Source: Candidatus Nitrososphaera evergladensis SR1
Lineage (GTDB): Archaea; Thermoproteota; Nitrososphaeria; Nitrososphaerales; Nitrososphaeraceae
DNA: 64,000 nucleotides
NCBI RefSeq assembly: GCF_000730285.1
Contig: NZ_CP007174.1
Location: forward strand, 2,108,001 to 2,172,000
Direction: 5' to 3'
The notes beneath the pieces were generated by a model. The model saw only the letters and a program-made list of their open reading frames with translations. It ran no database searches and was not told the DNA's origin. Made by a program: the position numbers and the translations under genes. Within the stretch, counting starts at the first letter, position 1; every line of letters starts with the position of its first letter. Of the stretch, positions 36,624 through 46,773 are shown in pieces.

Positions 36624-37637
36624 CTAGGCGTTTTTCAGGGGCGCTATCAGGTGCATCGGTTTTACAAGGTCCGCAATGTCTACCCAGCAGCGGGCTATTC
36701 TGTCCATCGAGTAGGTCAAGTTTAGTACAGCGACTGTCGACTCGGAACCCTTGCTGTCCGCATTGGCCGACGCCTCTTCTTTGATCGAGTTTATTATCTC
36801 GTTGAACCTGCCATAAGTGCTGACCACTTCAACAGACTCGGCGCGGTTCTTGCCGGCAAACGCCGCCACTGCCTTTTCCTGCATCTTTTCTACAAGCTCG
36901 CCGGCCTGCACAAACCTGTCCACGAGGTCCAACTTTGTAAAATCCTGCATCGACGCGAGGTCGACTATAAAGTCGCCGGCGCTTTCAAGCAGGTTTGCCG
37001 CTATCCTGTAGTCGAGGATGTCTATGTTGCTCAGGTTGAGTTTGCCGGCAAGCTGCTGGTCCATCATGGCGCTCCTTATGAGGCGCACCAGTAGAAAATA
37101 CTGCCGGTCGACCTCGTCGTCGCGCCCGCCTATCGAGCGCTTGGCGATGTTCTCCCTTTCTTTTATCGCTTCAAGCATCTCGCGGAACATGCCGGCGACA
37201 AGCGAGTTCATCCGGCGCAGGATCTTTTCAGCGTCAAGCGTGTTTGGGTCGAGCAAGAACTGCGACGAAATTGTCTGCCGGTCCTCCTCCACTATCTCAA
37301 GGCCCACCAGCTTTCTCATCGCCCGCTTGAACCGCTCGGCATCATCGTACGTTATCGAGCCTGCTGCCTTTACCCGTATCATGTCATAGCCAAGAAGGTA
37401 TGCGCCATACACCTGGTTGACAAGCGAGTCCATCGAAGCCGGCGAGTACTGGATTGTCACCTCTTTGGTGCTCTCGGCTTCCTCGCTGGACGGAAATATG
37501 GAAATCGTGTTGTCCCTGTTGACCTCGACCGGGACGATGCTGCCTTTTTTCAGGTTGTTGTCCTTGACCCACTGGCTTGGAAGAGAAATCAGGATGCTGC
37601 TTCCTATCTGCTGGAGGCGCCTTGCGTATCTCACCAT
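36624..37637 (-). CDS. AbrB-like/PhoU-domain regulator
   Basis: This 337-residue protein joins an N-terminal SpoVT/AbrB-like swapped-hairpin DNA-binding motif (RRLQQIGSSILISLPSQWVKDNNLKKGS) to two helical PhoU-like repeats. Archaeal proteins of this shape are thought to regulate phosphate uptake or metal-linked signalling. The gene is convergent with mevalonate kinase (7 bases between stops) and divergent from pantoate kinase across 69 bases. The phosphate link is by family only; no transporter genes are adjacent. Confidence 0.85.
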   Translation of the reverse strand: MVRYARRLQQIGSSILISLPSQWVKDNNLKKGSIVPVEVNRDNTISIFPSSEEAESTKEVTIQYSPASMDSLVNQVYGAYLLGYDMIRVKAAGSITYDDAERFKRAMRKLVGLEIVEEDRQTISSQFLLDPNTLDAEKILRRMNSLVAGMFREMLEAIKERENIAKRSIGGRDDEVDRQYFLLVRLIRSAMMDQQLAGKLNLSNIDILDYRIAANLLESAGDFIVDLASMQDFTKLDLVDRFVQAGELVEKMQEKAVAAFAGKNRAESVEVVSTYGRFNEIINSIKEEASANADSKGSESTVAVLNLTYSMDRIARCWVDIADLVKPMHLIAPLKNA

Positions 37638-37669
37638 AAATAGTATAAACCCATTTAAACTAATTAAAC

Positions 37670-37700
37670 ATTATTTTTATATCCACTGACTTTTATAAAC
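37670..37700 (+). promoter_or_regulatory. Promoter of the CoA operon
   Basis: The AT-rich stretch ATTATTTTTATATCC lies about 27-35 bases before the pantoate kinase ATG, and a second T/A block (TTTTATAAACG) follows 10 bases before it. The first has the right spacing for a leaderless transcript of the four downstream genes. Confidence 0.5.
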
Positions 37701-37706
37701 GAGTGT

Positions 37707-38633
37707 ATGGCATCTACAGTGGTTACAGCGCCGGTAGCTGTAGCCAAGGCGTTCTCCCCGGGCCACGTCACAGGTTTTTTCGAGATACCCAAGCTGCCGA
37801 GTTCGGGCCCTCAGTACAGAGGATCGAGGGGCGCAGGATTTTCCATCGACAGGGGCATTTCCACGACCGTCTACGTCTTTGATGGCAAGACGGGATCAAA
37901 GGTTTTGATAAACGGCAGGACCGCCAAGCCAAAGGATGCAGAGGTGTCACAGTGGGTCATCGACAGGTATGCCAAGAGTGCGGAAAAGCCCTTCTTTGTA
38001 AGGGTAGAGCACGAGATAGACATTCCCGTAGGCTTTGGGCTTGGGTCAAGCGGCGCGGCGGCGCTGAGCCTCAGCTACGCGCTCAATGCGGCTCTTGGCT
38101 CAAAACAGAGCATGCAGCAAGCGGCGCAGCTGGCTCATGAGGCAGAAATTGCGTGCAAGACAGGCCTTGGAACCGTGATTGCCGAGTACGCGGGAGGCTT
38201 TGAGATGCGCACGGGCGCAGGCGCGCCAGGCATAGGTACGGTTGAGAAAATCTCACTTGAAGATAACTACAAGGCAGTGATACTCTGCATATCGCCGATC
38301 TCGACCAAGGCGTTTCTTGCAAACCGCATGGACATGATAAACGGCCTTGGGGGCAGGATGCTTGACAAACTGGCAGAGACAAAAAGCATAGACGACTTTA
38401 TGAAGATGTCATACCAGTTTGCAGACACGCTGGGGCTTACGGAAGGCAAGTGCAGGGCGCCGGTGCGCGCACTAAGAGCGGCGGGAATTGAGTGCAGCGT
38501 CGCTTTATTTGGCGAGACCGTGTTTACCATCGTGCCAGAGGCTTGCACAAATGAAGCAGCAGACGTTTTGCAAAAATTTGAGGGCACGCTGCTTGTCTGC
38601 GACATTGACGGCAGGGGCGCAAGGGTCCTCTGA
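37707..38633 (+). CDS. Pantoate kinase
   Basis: This 308-residue GHMP kinase has the archaeal pantoate kinase layout: AFSPGHVTGFFEI at the start, then the ATP loop PVGFGLGSSGAAALSLSYAL. It phosphorylates pantoate to 4-phosphopantoate, replacing part of the bacterial pantothenate route. It heads a four-gene cluster with phosphopantothenate synthetase 5 bases downstream, which makes the assignment firm. Confidence 0.92.
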   Translation: MASTVVTAPVAVAKAFSPGHVTGFFEIPKLPSSGPQYRGSRGAGFSIDRGISTTVYVFDGKTGSKVLINGRTAKPKDAEVSQWVIDRYAKSAEKPFFVRVEHEIDIPVGFGLGSSGAAALSLSYALNAALGSKQSMQQAAQLAHEAEIACKTGLGTVIAEYAGGFEMRTGAGAPGIGTVEKISLEDNYKAVILCISPISTKAFLANRMDMINGLGGRMLDKLAETKSIDDFMKMSYQFADTLGLTEGKCRAPVRALRAAGIECSVALFGETVFTIVPEACTNEAADVLQKFEGTLLVCDIDGRGARVL

Positions 38634-38638
38634 GAGAC

Positions 38639-39394
38639 ATGACAATAACAACGATACCAGCGGACCACCCGCGCGCCAAGTCGCTGCATACGAGGGAGAT
38701 GCTGGTTGACGGGTTCAAGCGCAACCTGGTAGTAGCAGAGGGCCTCATTGCGCATGGCAGGGGCGAGGCCTTTGACTATTTGATTGGCGAGCGCACAAGC
38801 GCGGCTGCAAAAAAGGCAATACGCGCGGCGGCTGCAGCGCTCCTTCTCTCAAACAAAAAGGCGGTGCTTTCAGTCAACGGCAATGCTGCCGCCCTGTGCC
38901 CAAAAGAAATAGTGGAACTTTCCAAAATCACGGGCGCCGCAATCGAGGTCAACCTGTTCTACCGCACGGAAGAAAGGGAATACGCCATCAAGGCCGAGCT
39001 AGAGAAGCACGGCGCAAGAAACGTGCTTGGAGTAGGCCCGCGCGCATCTGCCAAGATACCCGAGCTTTCAAGTGAGCGCAGGCGCGTCGACCCGGACGGG
39101 ATATTTTCGGCAGACACGGTTTTCGTGCCGCTTGAAGACGGCGACAGGACGGAGGCGCTTGCCAGGATGGGCAAGACCGTGATTACGGTTGATTTGAATC
39201 CGCTTTCAAGGACGGCCAAGGCCGCGCACGTGACCATGGTGGACAACCTGGTAAGGGCGATGCCGGCGCTCGTGCAAGAGGCGCAGGCGCTGAAAGGCAA
39301 GGACGCAAAGTCGCTTGAAAGAATGGTCCGCGCCTTTGACAACAAAAAGAACCTCGCCCAGTCGCTCAAAAAGATAAGGGGAGGAGCCTTGTGA
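38639..39394 (+). CDS. 4-phosphopantoate-beta-alanine ligase (phosphopantothenate synthetase)
   Basis: This 251-residue protein matches the archaeal-specific phosphopantothenate synthetase family: HPRAKSLHTREMLVDGFKRN, LSVNGNAAALCPKEIVEL, and EVNLFYRTEEREYAI. It condenses 4-phosphopantoate with beta-alanine using ATP. It sits between pantoate kinase and panB, with its stop overlapping the panB GTG start by 4 bases. Confidence 0.93.
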   Translation: MTITTIPADHPRAKSLHTREMLVDGFKRNLVVAEGLIAHGRGEAFDYLIGERTSAAAKKAIRAAAAALLLSNKKAVLSVNGNAAALCPKEIVELSKITGAAIEVNLFYRTEEREYAIKAELEKHGARNVLGVGPRASAKIPELSSERRRVDPDGIFSADTVFVPLEDGDRTEALARMGKTVITVDLNPLSRTAKAAHVTMVDNLVRAMPALVQEAQALKGKDAKSLERMVRAFDNKKNLAQSLKKIRGGAL

Positions 39395-40278
39395 CGCAGG
39401 AGGCAGCGACCTCTTCAGCGCCAAAAAAGAACAAGAAGGTAAGCGTCAGCGACCTCGCCCTTTTGAAAAGTGAAGGAAAGGAAAAGATCTCTGTCCTCAC
39501 TGCGTACGACTATTCCACCGCGCTCATATGCGACAGGGCCGGCGTCGACGTTTTGCTGGTAGGCGACAGCGCAGGGATGGTGGTCCTTGGGCACCCAAGC
39601 ACGGTGCCTGTTAACATGCAAGAGATGCTGATGTTCTGCGGCGCAGTGTCAAGGGGCGCCAAGAGGGCAATGATAATAGGAGACATGCCTTTTGGCTCGT
39701 ACCAGCCAAGCACCAGCATGGCCATTGAAAACGCCGTCCAGTTCATCAAGGGAGGCTGCGACGCAGTGAAACTGGAAGGCGGCGCGGAGATCGCTGACAA
39801 GGTAAAGGCCATCGTGGACGCCGGCGTGCCTGTGATGGGCCACATTGGGCTCAAGCCGCAGACATCGTCGCTGTGGGAGGGTTACCGCCTGCAGGGCAGG
39901 ACTGCCGAGTCAGCGCAGCGGCTGGTGCAGGATGCGCAGGCGCTTGAAAAAGCAGGCGTTTTCTCGATAGTTCTGGAGATGGTTGCAAGCGAGGTTGCAG
40001 AGGTCATCACCAGAAAAGTGTCGGTGCCTACAATCGGCATAGGCTCCGGCCCGGAGTGCGACGGCCAGGTACTTGTGTTGCACGACCTGCTTGGGATATA
40101 CGAAGACATCAAGCCAAAATTTGTCAAGAGGTACGCCGAGCTTGCCAAGCCGATCCTTGATGCAGTTTCAAGTTATACCCGGGACGTCAAGGCAGGCAAG
40201 TTCCCGGACGAGCAAAACACGTTTCACATGAACCCGGAAGAGCTTGAAAAGTTTCAGGGGAAGGGCAAAAAGAAATGA
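39391..40278 (+). CDS. panB: Ketopantoate hydroxymethyltransferase
   Basis: This 295-residue protein is PanB. It has VLTAYDYSTALICDRAGVD, LVGDSAGMVVLGHPSTVPV (metal-binding Asp), GDMPFGSY, VKLEGG and VPVMGHIGLKPQ. It transfers a one-carbon unit from methylene-tetrahydro(methano)pterin to 2-oxoisovalerate, the first step to pantoate. The start is GTG, overlapping the upstream stop. It overlaps coaBC by 4 bases downstream. Confidence 0.96.
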   Translation: MTQEAATSSAPKKNKKVSVSDLALLKSEGKEKISVLTAYDYSTALICDRAGVDVLLVGDSAGMVVLGHPSTVPVNMQEMLMFCGAVSRGAKRAMIIGDMPFGSYQPSTSMAIENAVQFIKGGCDAVKLEGGAEIADKVKAIVDAGVPVMGHIGLKPQTSSLWEGYRLQGRTAESAQRLVQDAQALEKAGVFSIVLEMVASEVAEVITRKVSVPTIGIGSGPECDGQVLVLHDLLGIYEDIKPKFVKRYAELAKPILDAVSSYTRDVKAGKFPDEQNTFHMNPEELEKFQGKGKKK

Positions 40279-41570
40279 AACAGCGGCAACGGCGTGGCGT
40301 ACACCCGTCAAAGGACATCACGGGCTCTGACGGAAACGAGCTAGCAGGCAAGAAAATAGTCCTGTGCGTAACGGGAAGCGTGGCCGCGTACCGCGCAATC
40401 GACCTTGCGCGCCTTTTGATGCGCCACGGAGCTGACGTGCACGCAGTCATGAGCGAGGCCACTGCGTCGACGCTTTTGCACCCCGAGATGATGAAGTGGG
40501 CCACGGGAAACGAGGTCGTTTCAAAACTCACGGGAAACCTGGAGCACATTGCGCTTGCAGACTATGGCATGTCAGACCTTGTGATAGTGTACCCGTGCAC
40601 TGCAAACACGATCGGCAAGATGGTAGCAGGAATCGACGACACGCCGGTGACATCCGTCCTGAGCGTCGCGCTGGGCTCCAAGATCCCAATAATTGTGGCG
40701 CCGGCTATGCACGAGGCCATGTACGAAAACAGGTTCATCCAGCAGAACGTGGAAAAGCTGCATGAACACGAGGGCACACGGTTTATCGGCCCGAAAATAG
40801 AAGAGGGCAAGGCCAAGGCTGCAGAGCCGGAGCAGGTTCTTGCGTCTGCGATAGACGCGCTTGCCGGCAATGGGCCGCTTGCGGGCAGGCGCGTGCTTGT
40901 CACGGCTGGAAGCACCATCGAGTACATCGACCCCATCCGCGTCATCACCAATACCAGTTCTGGCAAGATGGGCATTGCAATAGCCAAAGAAGCAGAGAGG
41001 ATGGGTGCGGAGGTGACGCTTGTCTATGGCCGTGGCACGGAAAAAGAGCCTGAGGGCAATAATCATTATCATGTTGTAAGGGTAGACACAAGCGCGCAGA
41101 TGCATGATGCAGTCATTGGAGAATTAAAGAAAGAAGAAAAGTGCGACATTGCGATAATGGCAGCCGCAGTGGCTGACTATGCTCCCGCCTCTGCATCTGC
41201 AAAAAAAATAGACACAAGAAACGGCAGGCTGGACCTTTCGCTTGTAGCCACAAAGAAAATAGTCGACGATGTCAAGAAGGCAAGCAAGGGCACTTTTCTT
41301 GTCGCGTTCAAGGCAGACTATGGCGTTTCAGACGCGCTGCTTGTAGACAAGGCATACAAAAAGCTGCAAAAGTGCGGGGCGGACCTTGTCGTTGCAAACG
41401 ACATTGGCCGCGACGGCTCAAAAGCAGGCTCTGACAGGAACGAAGTGTTTATCGTAGACGCAAGGAAAAAGGTCGTGCACGTGCCCCTTGGCGGCAAGTC
41501 AGAGGTGGCAAGAAAACTGCTAGAGCTTGTCTCTGAATCTATGAGCAAGGATAGCAAGACCCGCAAGTGA
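40275..41570 (+). CDS. coaBC: Bifunctional phosphopantothenoylcysteine decarboxylase/synthase
   Basis: This 431-residue protein has an N-terminal flavin decarboxylase domain (KKIVLCVTGSVAAYRAIDLARLL, YPCTANTIGKM, APAMHEAMYENR) and a C-terminal synthase domain (GRRVLVTAGSTIEYIDPIRVITNTSSGKMG). It couples cysteine to 4'-phosphopantothenate, then decarboxylates it. It closes the CoA operon. Its last 51 bases overlap the convergent secreted-protein gene at 41520. The ketopantoate reductase and adenylyltransferase steps must be encoded elsewhere. Confidence 0.95.
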   Translation: MKQRQRRGVHPSKDITGSDGNELAGKKIVLCVTGSVAAYRAIDLARLLMRHGADVHAVMSEATASTLLHPEMMKWATGNEVVSKLTGNLEHIALADYGMSDLVIVYPCTANTIGKMVAGIDDTPVTSVLSVALGSKIPIIVAPAMHEAMYENRFIQQNVEKLHEHEGTRFIGPKIEEGKAKAAEPEQVLASAIDALAGNGPLAGRRVLVTAGSTIEYIDPIRVITNTSSGKMGIAIAKEAERMGAEVTLVYGRGTEKEPEGNNHYHVVRVDTSAQMHDAVIGELKKEEKCDIAIMAAAVADYAPASASAKKIDTRNGRLDLSLVATKKIVDDVKKASKGTFLVAFKADYGVSDALLVDKAYKKLQKCGADLVVANDIGRDGSKAGSDRNEVFIVDARKKVVHVPLGGKSEVARKLLELVSESMSKDSKTRK

Positions 41571-42593
41571 GCCTGCAAGGGCCAGGGTCGCAGCAGGAAA
41601 TTCAGGCACTACCTGCACCGCGCCTGTGGCAAACTCGACTGATTCGGAGTTGCAGCTGGCTGTGAAATTGTTTCCCACGTCATGGTTTGACTGTATCGTA
41701 AAGCCGGCGCTCTTTCCCGGCGCAATCGTGCCCGGCTTTGAATAATCAAACACGGAATCCACAGCAGACCCTTGCGCGTCATATACTACGCAGGCTATTT
41801 TGACCTGCGTGGCGTTTCGCTCGATGCTGTTGTTGTAGACGGTTCCTGATATCACGCCATTGCCCGGCTCTGGCTCTACTACCAGCTGCAGCGCGTGCTG
41901 TTTTGCAGGCGCATTATCGTACGCGGTCACCCTGACGGAATACTCTTTGTTGCGCAGGTCGCCGTTACCGCCAAGCAGGAGGCTAAAGCCAGAGGTCATG
42001 TTGGGCATCAGCGTCCCCATCGTGGTGTAGACGCGCTCCTCTTGAAAGAGAGAGTCGCCCTGAAAAAAGTTGATGTCGACTGCCACGCGTTCAAGCGGCG
42101 CGCTGCCGGTATTCTGCACTTCGCCTATCAGGTTGGCATCGCCCTGATAGTCCACGTACGTGCCTGCAGACAGTACTGCCACGTCTCTTTCGGTGACGTA
42201 CAGCCTTGTCGTGGCTTTTTCCTCGCCGTTGACGTAGAGGCGTGCGGTGTAGGCCCCTGCTTTTAGCGTGCCAATGTCTTGCTCAAGCAGATGGCTCTTT
42301 AGCACCTGCGCGCAGACTGTATCCTGCGCAGGCGGCGTGACCTTGACGTTTATCGATATCACATTTCCTGATTTTTCAAAATCCTGCATCTCTACTTTGT
42401 AGCAAGGAGTGGGCGTTGTCAGTGACACCTTTGCAGTCACGGGGCTTTTCTCCGTTGGCACCTGCGGATAAAAATATAGCCGATCTTCAAGCGACTGCGC
42501 GCTGGCAGATAGCAGCAGCGGTGGCGGTGAAACGGCAATCATTATCATCGCACCTGCGACAAGCGCCGCTACAAAAGCAGCCTTTATGGCCAA
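41520..42593 (-). CDS. Secreted protein with PEF-type C-terminal anchor
   Basis: This 357-residue protein has a signal peptide (residues 3-33, MAIKAAFVAALVAGAMIM), several Ig-like beta-rich repeats, and a C-terminal tripartite tail: VPEF, a hydrophobic span ATLALAGSLAGLAILA and the basic end HRFRDKL. That tail is typical of PEF-CTERM sorting in archaea, so the protein is probably surface-attached. The function is unknown; the Ig-like repeats suggest adhesion or envelope structure. Its C-terminal coding region overlaps coaBC antisense by 51 bases. Confidence 0.8.
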   Translation of the reverse strand: MAIKAAFVAALVAGAMIMIAVSPPPLLLSASAQSLEDRLYFYPQVPTEKSPVTAKVSLTTPTPCYKVEMQDFEKSGNVISINVKVTPPAQDTVCAQVLKSHLLEQDIGTLKAGAYTARLYVNGEEKATTRLYVTERDVAVLSAGTYVDYQGDANLIGEVQNTGSAPLERVAVDINFFQGDSLFQEERVYTTMGTLMPNMTSGFSLLLGGNGDLRNKEYSVRVTAYDNAPAKQHALQLVVEPEPGNGVISGTVYNNSIERNATQVKIACVVYDAQGSAVDSVFDYSKPGTIAPGKSAGFTIQSNHDVGNNFTASCNSESVEFATGAVQVVPEFPAATLALAGSLAGLAILAHRFRDKL

Positions 42594-42645
42594 TAGCGAC
42601 TATAATCTGGCGCGCACGCCTTCTTTACCGTTGCGATGCCAGTCT

Positions 42646-43716
42646 CTACAGCACCACGAGGTCTTTTGTGAACTTGTTCAATACCTTGGGCTTTCCGTCG
42701 GTGACAAGTACGCTGTCCTCTATCCTGACTCCGAACTTGCCCTCAAGGTAGATTCCCGGCTCGACTGTCACTGCCATGTTCTTTTGCAGCACCTCCTCGT
42801 TTTTCGTGCGCACCCAGGGAGGCTCGTGCACGTCAAGGCCGATGCCGTGGCCCGTGGAGTGGATGAACTGCCTTTCATAGCCCCGCTCTTTTATCAAATC
42901 CCGGCACGCCGCATCTACCTGGCCGCACGTGGCGCCTGCTACTGCGGCATCAAGGCCGGCCTTTTGCGACTCTTGCACTATTTCGTAAACATGGACCATC
43001 TCTGCCGTCGGCTTGCCAAGAGCAAACGTACGCGTGGCGTCGGCAATGTAGCCCTGGTGGCGGAGCGTCAGGTCGACTACAATCATGTCCTTGTTCTTGA
43101 ATTTTCGGTCAGTCACCTCGGCGTGCGGAAGCGCGCCGTTTGGCCCACCTGCGATTATCAGGGGATTCAGCGTGGACTTGTACGAGGGCGGGTTTGCACC
43201 CATCTTTAGCCCTTCGTAGACAAGTTTTGCTTGGAGGTCGCGCTCTGTCATGCCCGCCTTTATCTCGTCTGCGCAGATTTCGTACAGCCTGTCAAGTATG
43301 CGCGATGCTTTTGCTATCACCTTCATCTCGGCTTCGTCTTTTAACCTGCGCGTAAGAAAGAACGGCTCGGTATCAACGGTGATGTCGCCCTGCAGCTTTC
43401 TGATGTGCTCGACTGTCCCATAGTCGCTGCAGTCGGTGCACGTTTTCTTGTTTTTTATCTGCGACACGAACGTCGACAAAAGCTCGCTTCCCCTTTCCGT
43501 AGGAATCACTTCGCACTCTACCGATGCTTGCTGGGCGCGCGAGTATTCCAGCTTGGGCGCCACAAGTTTTGTGCCATCCTCGGTGCACACCGCGATTGCC
43601 TCTCCCCAGAATCCAGTAAGGTAGAACACGTTTTCAGGCTCAAATGCCGCCACTGCGCTGCAGCCAGCAGTTGCAGCGTGCTGCAAAAGGCGCGACCTGC
43701 GCTCCTTCATTGTCAT
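42646..43716 (-). CDS. M24-family Xaa-Pro aminopeptidase
   Basis: ATG at 43716 is preferred; GTG at 43728 and ATG at 43710 are alternatives. TTTTATAAAAC lies about 35 bases upstream. The protein of about 356 residues has a creatinase-like N-domain and the M24 metal site: VVDLTLRHQGYIADATRTF (two Asp), HSTGHGIGLDVHEPP (His) and the glutamates in AVTVEPGIYLE and VRIEDSVLVT. It removes N-terminal residues before proline. Confidence 0.92.
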   Translation of the reverse strand: MTMKERRSRLLQHAATAGCSAVAAFEPENVFYLTGFWGEAIAVCTEDGTKLVAPKLEYSRAQQASVECEVIPTERGSELLSTFVSQIKNKKTCTDCSDYGTVEHIRKLQGDITVDTEPFFLTRRLKDEAEMKVIAKASRILDRLYEICADEIKAGMTERDLQAKLVYEGLKMGANPPSYKSTLNPLIIAGGPNGALPHAEVTDRKFKNKDMIVVDLTLRHQGYIADATRTFALGKPTAEMVHVYEIVQESQKAGLDAAVAGATCGQVDAACRDLIKERGYERQFIHSTGHGIGLDVHEPPWVRTKNEEVLQKNMAVTVEPGIYLEGKFGVRIEDSVLVTDGKPKVLNKFTKDLVVL

Positions 43717-43794
43717 ATATGTATACACGCAGGATTAAGTGTCCAGTTTTATAAAACGTTGCCAAAAGAAAAAAAGGTACAAGGCCACTAGGAT

Positions 43795-46038
43795 TTATCC
43801 AGCATAGGCTGCTCCGGTGACCCTTGAGGGCATCCCGAATTTCTCTGCAATGTTCTTGTACATGTCCAGCTCCTGAGACGACAGGGGCCTCACCTTTGTC
43901 ATTGCCTCCTTGAAATGCCGCATTTTTACTTTCAGGTCCTTGGCGTGGCTTTCTGCTTCTTTTGCATCGCTGTATTTTGCTACGTGCTCCCGCAGGGCCA
44001 GCATCACGGCGGCAGACGCAACCGACGCAATGTCGGCGCCGGTGTAGCCGTTCATGTCGCCTGCCAGCTGCTCGATGTTGACGTCCTTGTCAAGCGGCTT
44101 TTTCTTTGTGTGAATTTTGAGTATCTGCAGCCTCGATTCCTTGTCAGGAGGCGGGACGTACAGCAGCCTGTCAAACCTGCCGGGCCTGAGAAGCGCAGGG
44201 TCTACGATGTCGGGCCGGTTTGTGGCGGCTATCACCACGACGTTTGTCAGTATCTCCAGCCCGTCAAGCTCTGTCAGCATCTGGCTTATCACCCTCTCAG
44301 TCACGTGCGAGTCGCCAAAATCCCCTCCCCGGGTGGGCGCTATGGCGTCTATTTCGTCAAAGAATATTATGCAGGGCGCCGCCTGCCTTGCCTTTCGGAA
44401 TATCTCCCTGACGCCTTTTTCGGACTCGCCGACCCACTTGCTCAAGAGCTCCGGCCCCTTTATGCTGATAAAGTTGGCCTCGCTTTCGTTTGCCGCCGCC
44501 TTGGCAAGCAGCGTCTTGCCGGTGCCCGGAGGCCCGTACAGGAGGATGCCCTTTGGAGGAGTCGCGTCAGAGTAGGCAAACAGCCCCTGGTACTTTAGCG
44601 GCCACTCCACGGCTTCGCGAAGCTCCTGCTTTACGTCCTGCAGGCCGCCCACGTCGGCCCACTGGACGTCCGGGATTTCCACAAACACCTCCCTCATTGC
44701 AGAAGGCTCCATCTCCTTTACAACGTCCATAAAGTCCTGCATTTTTACAATAATCTTGTTCAGTATCTCGCCGGGGATGCTTTCTGCAGACACGTCGATT
44801 TCCGGAAGCACGCGCCGGAGCGCCCGCATTGCGGCTTCCTTTGCCAGCGCCTGCAGGTCGGCTCCGACAAAGCCATGCGAAATGTCGGCGAGCTTTTCTA
44901 GGTTCACGTCCTTGTCAAGGGGCATTCCTCTCGTATGGATCTGGAGAACCTCCAGCCTGCCATTCCGGTCAGGCACGCCTATCTCTATCTCCCTGTCGAA
45001 CCTGCCGGGGCGCCTGAGCGCGGGGTCGATTGCGTTTATCCTGTTGGTGGCGCCGATTACGACCACCTTGCCCCTTGCAGTCAGCCCGTCCATCAGCGAC
45101 AGCAGCTGCGCTACCACCCTGCGCTCAACCTCGCCGCTGACTTCTTCCCTCTTTGGCGCGATAGAGTCCAGCTCGTCTATGAATATTATTGAAGGCGCGT
45201 TCTTTTGCGCCTCCTCAAAGATGTTGCGCAGCCTCTCCTCGCTTTCGCCGTAGTACTTGCTCATTATCTCCGGTCCGCCAATCGAGTAAAAGTTGGCCTG
45301 CGTCTCGTTGGCCACCGCCTTTGCAAGCAGCGTTTTTCCCGTGCCGGGCGGGCCGTGCAGTATGACGCCCTTTGGCGCCTCGACCCCAAGCCTCCTGAAA
45401 AGCTCCGGGTGGCGCAGGGGAAGCTCTATCATCTCCCGTACTTTGGTCACTTCGCCTCGCAGGCCGCCAATGTCCTCGTACGTGATGGCCGGGATGCCAG
45501 CTTCCTTGGCTGCCGCAGCCGCCTTGGCGCTTTCCTCAGATATTGACACCTCTGTTGAAGGCTCGATTATGACGGGCCCTGAAGGATTTGTAGAGATGAC
45601 CACCAGGTCGACCCGCTGGCCCATGATGCCAAGCGGTATAGTGTCCCCCTTTGTGACAAGCTGTCCCTGCAAAAACCCTGCAAGATAGTCTTCGGCGCCT
45701 AGGATGCGGAGGGGTTCCGTGGGAGCCAGAGCGACGCTCTGGGCGGGTTTTGCCTCCACTTTTCTAACGTCCACGGTATCGCCGATGCCTATACCAAGCT
45801 TGTTTCTTGCATAGCCGTCAATCCTTATCAGCTCTTTGCCGTTATCCTTCTGGTACGCAGGCCAGTTGAGGACCGTAGTCTTTCTCTTGCTGGCAGGCGA
45901 TATGACTTCTACCGCGTCCCCGGTCGTTATGCCGAGCCTTGCAGCGACTTTTGGGTCTATCCTTGCTATCCTCCTTCCGACGTCCCGTGCGTCTGCTTCT
46001 GCAACCCTCAGGCTTGCTTTGTTATCAGAAGATGACAC
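43795..46038 (-). CDS. CDC48/VAT AAA+ ATPase
   Basis: This 747-residue protein has the N-terminal double-psi barrel and CDC48_2 domains (about 1-180) and two AAA modules. Each has a Walker [14 protein letters not shown] and a Walker B ([24 protein letters not shown]) plus arginine-finger segments ([21 protein letters not shown]). It unfolds proteins, feeding the proteasome or remodelling complexes. The start is GTG. The C-terminus ends AAYAG, without an obvious HbYX motif. Confidence 0.96.
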   Translation of the reverse strand: MSSSDNKASLRVAEADARDVGRRIARIDPKVAARLGITTGDAVEVISPASKRKTTVLNWPAYQKDNGKELIRIDGYARNKLGIGIGDTVDVRKVEAKPAQSVALAPTEPLRILGAEDYLAGFLQGQLVTKGDTIPLGIMGQRVDLVVISTNPSGPVIIEPSTEVSISEESAKAAAAAKEAGIPAITYEDIGGLRGEVTKVREMIELPLRHPELFRRLGVEAPKGVILHGPPGTGKTLLAKAVANETQANFYSIGGPEIMSKYYGESEERLRNIFEEAQKNAPSIIFIDELDSIAPKREEVSGEVERRVVAQLLSLMDGLTARGKVVVIGATNRINAIDPALRRPGRFDREIEIGVPDRNGRLEVLQIHTRGMPLDKDVNLEKLADISHGFVGADLQALAKEAAMRALRRVLPEIDVSAESIPGEILNKIIVKMQDFMDVVKEMEPSAMREVFVEIPDVQWADVGGLQDVKQELREAVEWPLKYQGLFAYSDATPPKGILLYGPPGTGKTLLAKAAANESEANFISIKGPELLSKWVGESEKGVREIFRKARQAAPCIIFFDEIDAIAPTRGGDFGDSHVTERVISQMLTELDGLEILTNVVVIAATNRPDIVDPALLRPGRFDRLLYVPPPDKESRLQILKIHTKKKPLDKDVNIEQLAGDMNGYTGADIASVASAAVMLALREHVAKYSDAKEAESHAKDLKVKMRHFKEAMTKVRPLSSQELDMYKNIAEKFGMPSRVTGAAYAG

Positions 46039-46226
46039 AGACTAGCTGCCACCAGCTCTCAGAACAACAATTTCACGTTTCCAGCCACGTTCTTTGTTGT
46101 TGATCACAAAGATATCATTGGCGTTTCTTTATCTAATGAGTTACGGTTTTAGGCGTCGTTTCCCCTTCTGCTTCTGTACGTCAAGCTGCTGTAATTATTA
46201 TTAGATTGTTCTGTTCGCAAGGAAAC

Positions 46227-46739
46227 ATGCGAAAAGTAAAGCTGTTCATCGCTTCAAGCCTTGACTGCTACATTGCAAGAAATGATGGGAGCGTCGACTG
46301 GCTGTTCACAGACGGCGACTATGGCTATGCCAAGTTCTACGATTCAATTGACACTGTCATAATGGGAAGAAAGACATACGAGACTGCGCTGAAATTCGAG
46401 GAGCACCCGTACAAGGACAAGAAATGTTATGTGTTTACGAGAAATCCAAGCGAGAAATATCGCAACGTGGAATTTGTCTCTGATGTAGTCGGCGTTACAA
46501 AAAGCCTTGTCCGTTCTACAGAGGGCAGAGACATCTGGCTTGTTGGAGGCGCGGAGATAAACTCCGTCCTGCTTGACGCCGGCCTGATACACGAGATAAT
46601 TGTGGCAGTCCACCCGACGATACTTGGCAGGGGCATACCGATGTTCAACAATGTAAAGCAAGCCAACATGAAGCTCGTCGATCTCATCAGGTACGACAAC
46701 GGGCTTGTGCAGATGCACTACCAACTAATGCCTTGTTGA
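46227..46739 (+). CDS. Dihydrofolate reductase-like (RibD C-terminal family) protein
   Basis: ATG at 46227 (MRKVKLFIASSLDCYIA) is preferred over TTG at 46206: an ATTATTATTAG box lies about 27 bases upstream. The 170-residue protein has the DHFR/RibD reductase fold: GSVDWLFTDGD, DTVIMGRKTYETAL, WLVGGAEINSVLLDAGLIHE. It reduces a pteridine or similar substrate with NADPH. A second family member lies at 52936. Confidence 0.88.
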   Translation: MRKVKLFIASSLDCYIARNDGSVDWLFTDGDYGYAKFYDSIDTVIMGRKTYETALKFEEHPYKDKKCYVFTRNPSEKYRNVEFVSDVVGVTKSLVRSTEGRDIWLVGGAEINSVLLDAGLIHEIIVAVHPTILGRGIPMFNNVKQANMKLVDLIRYDNGLVQMHYQLMPC

Positions 46740-46773
46740 TTTAAATATCGGCCAGCGCGCCATTCCACCGCTC

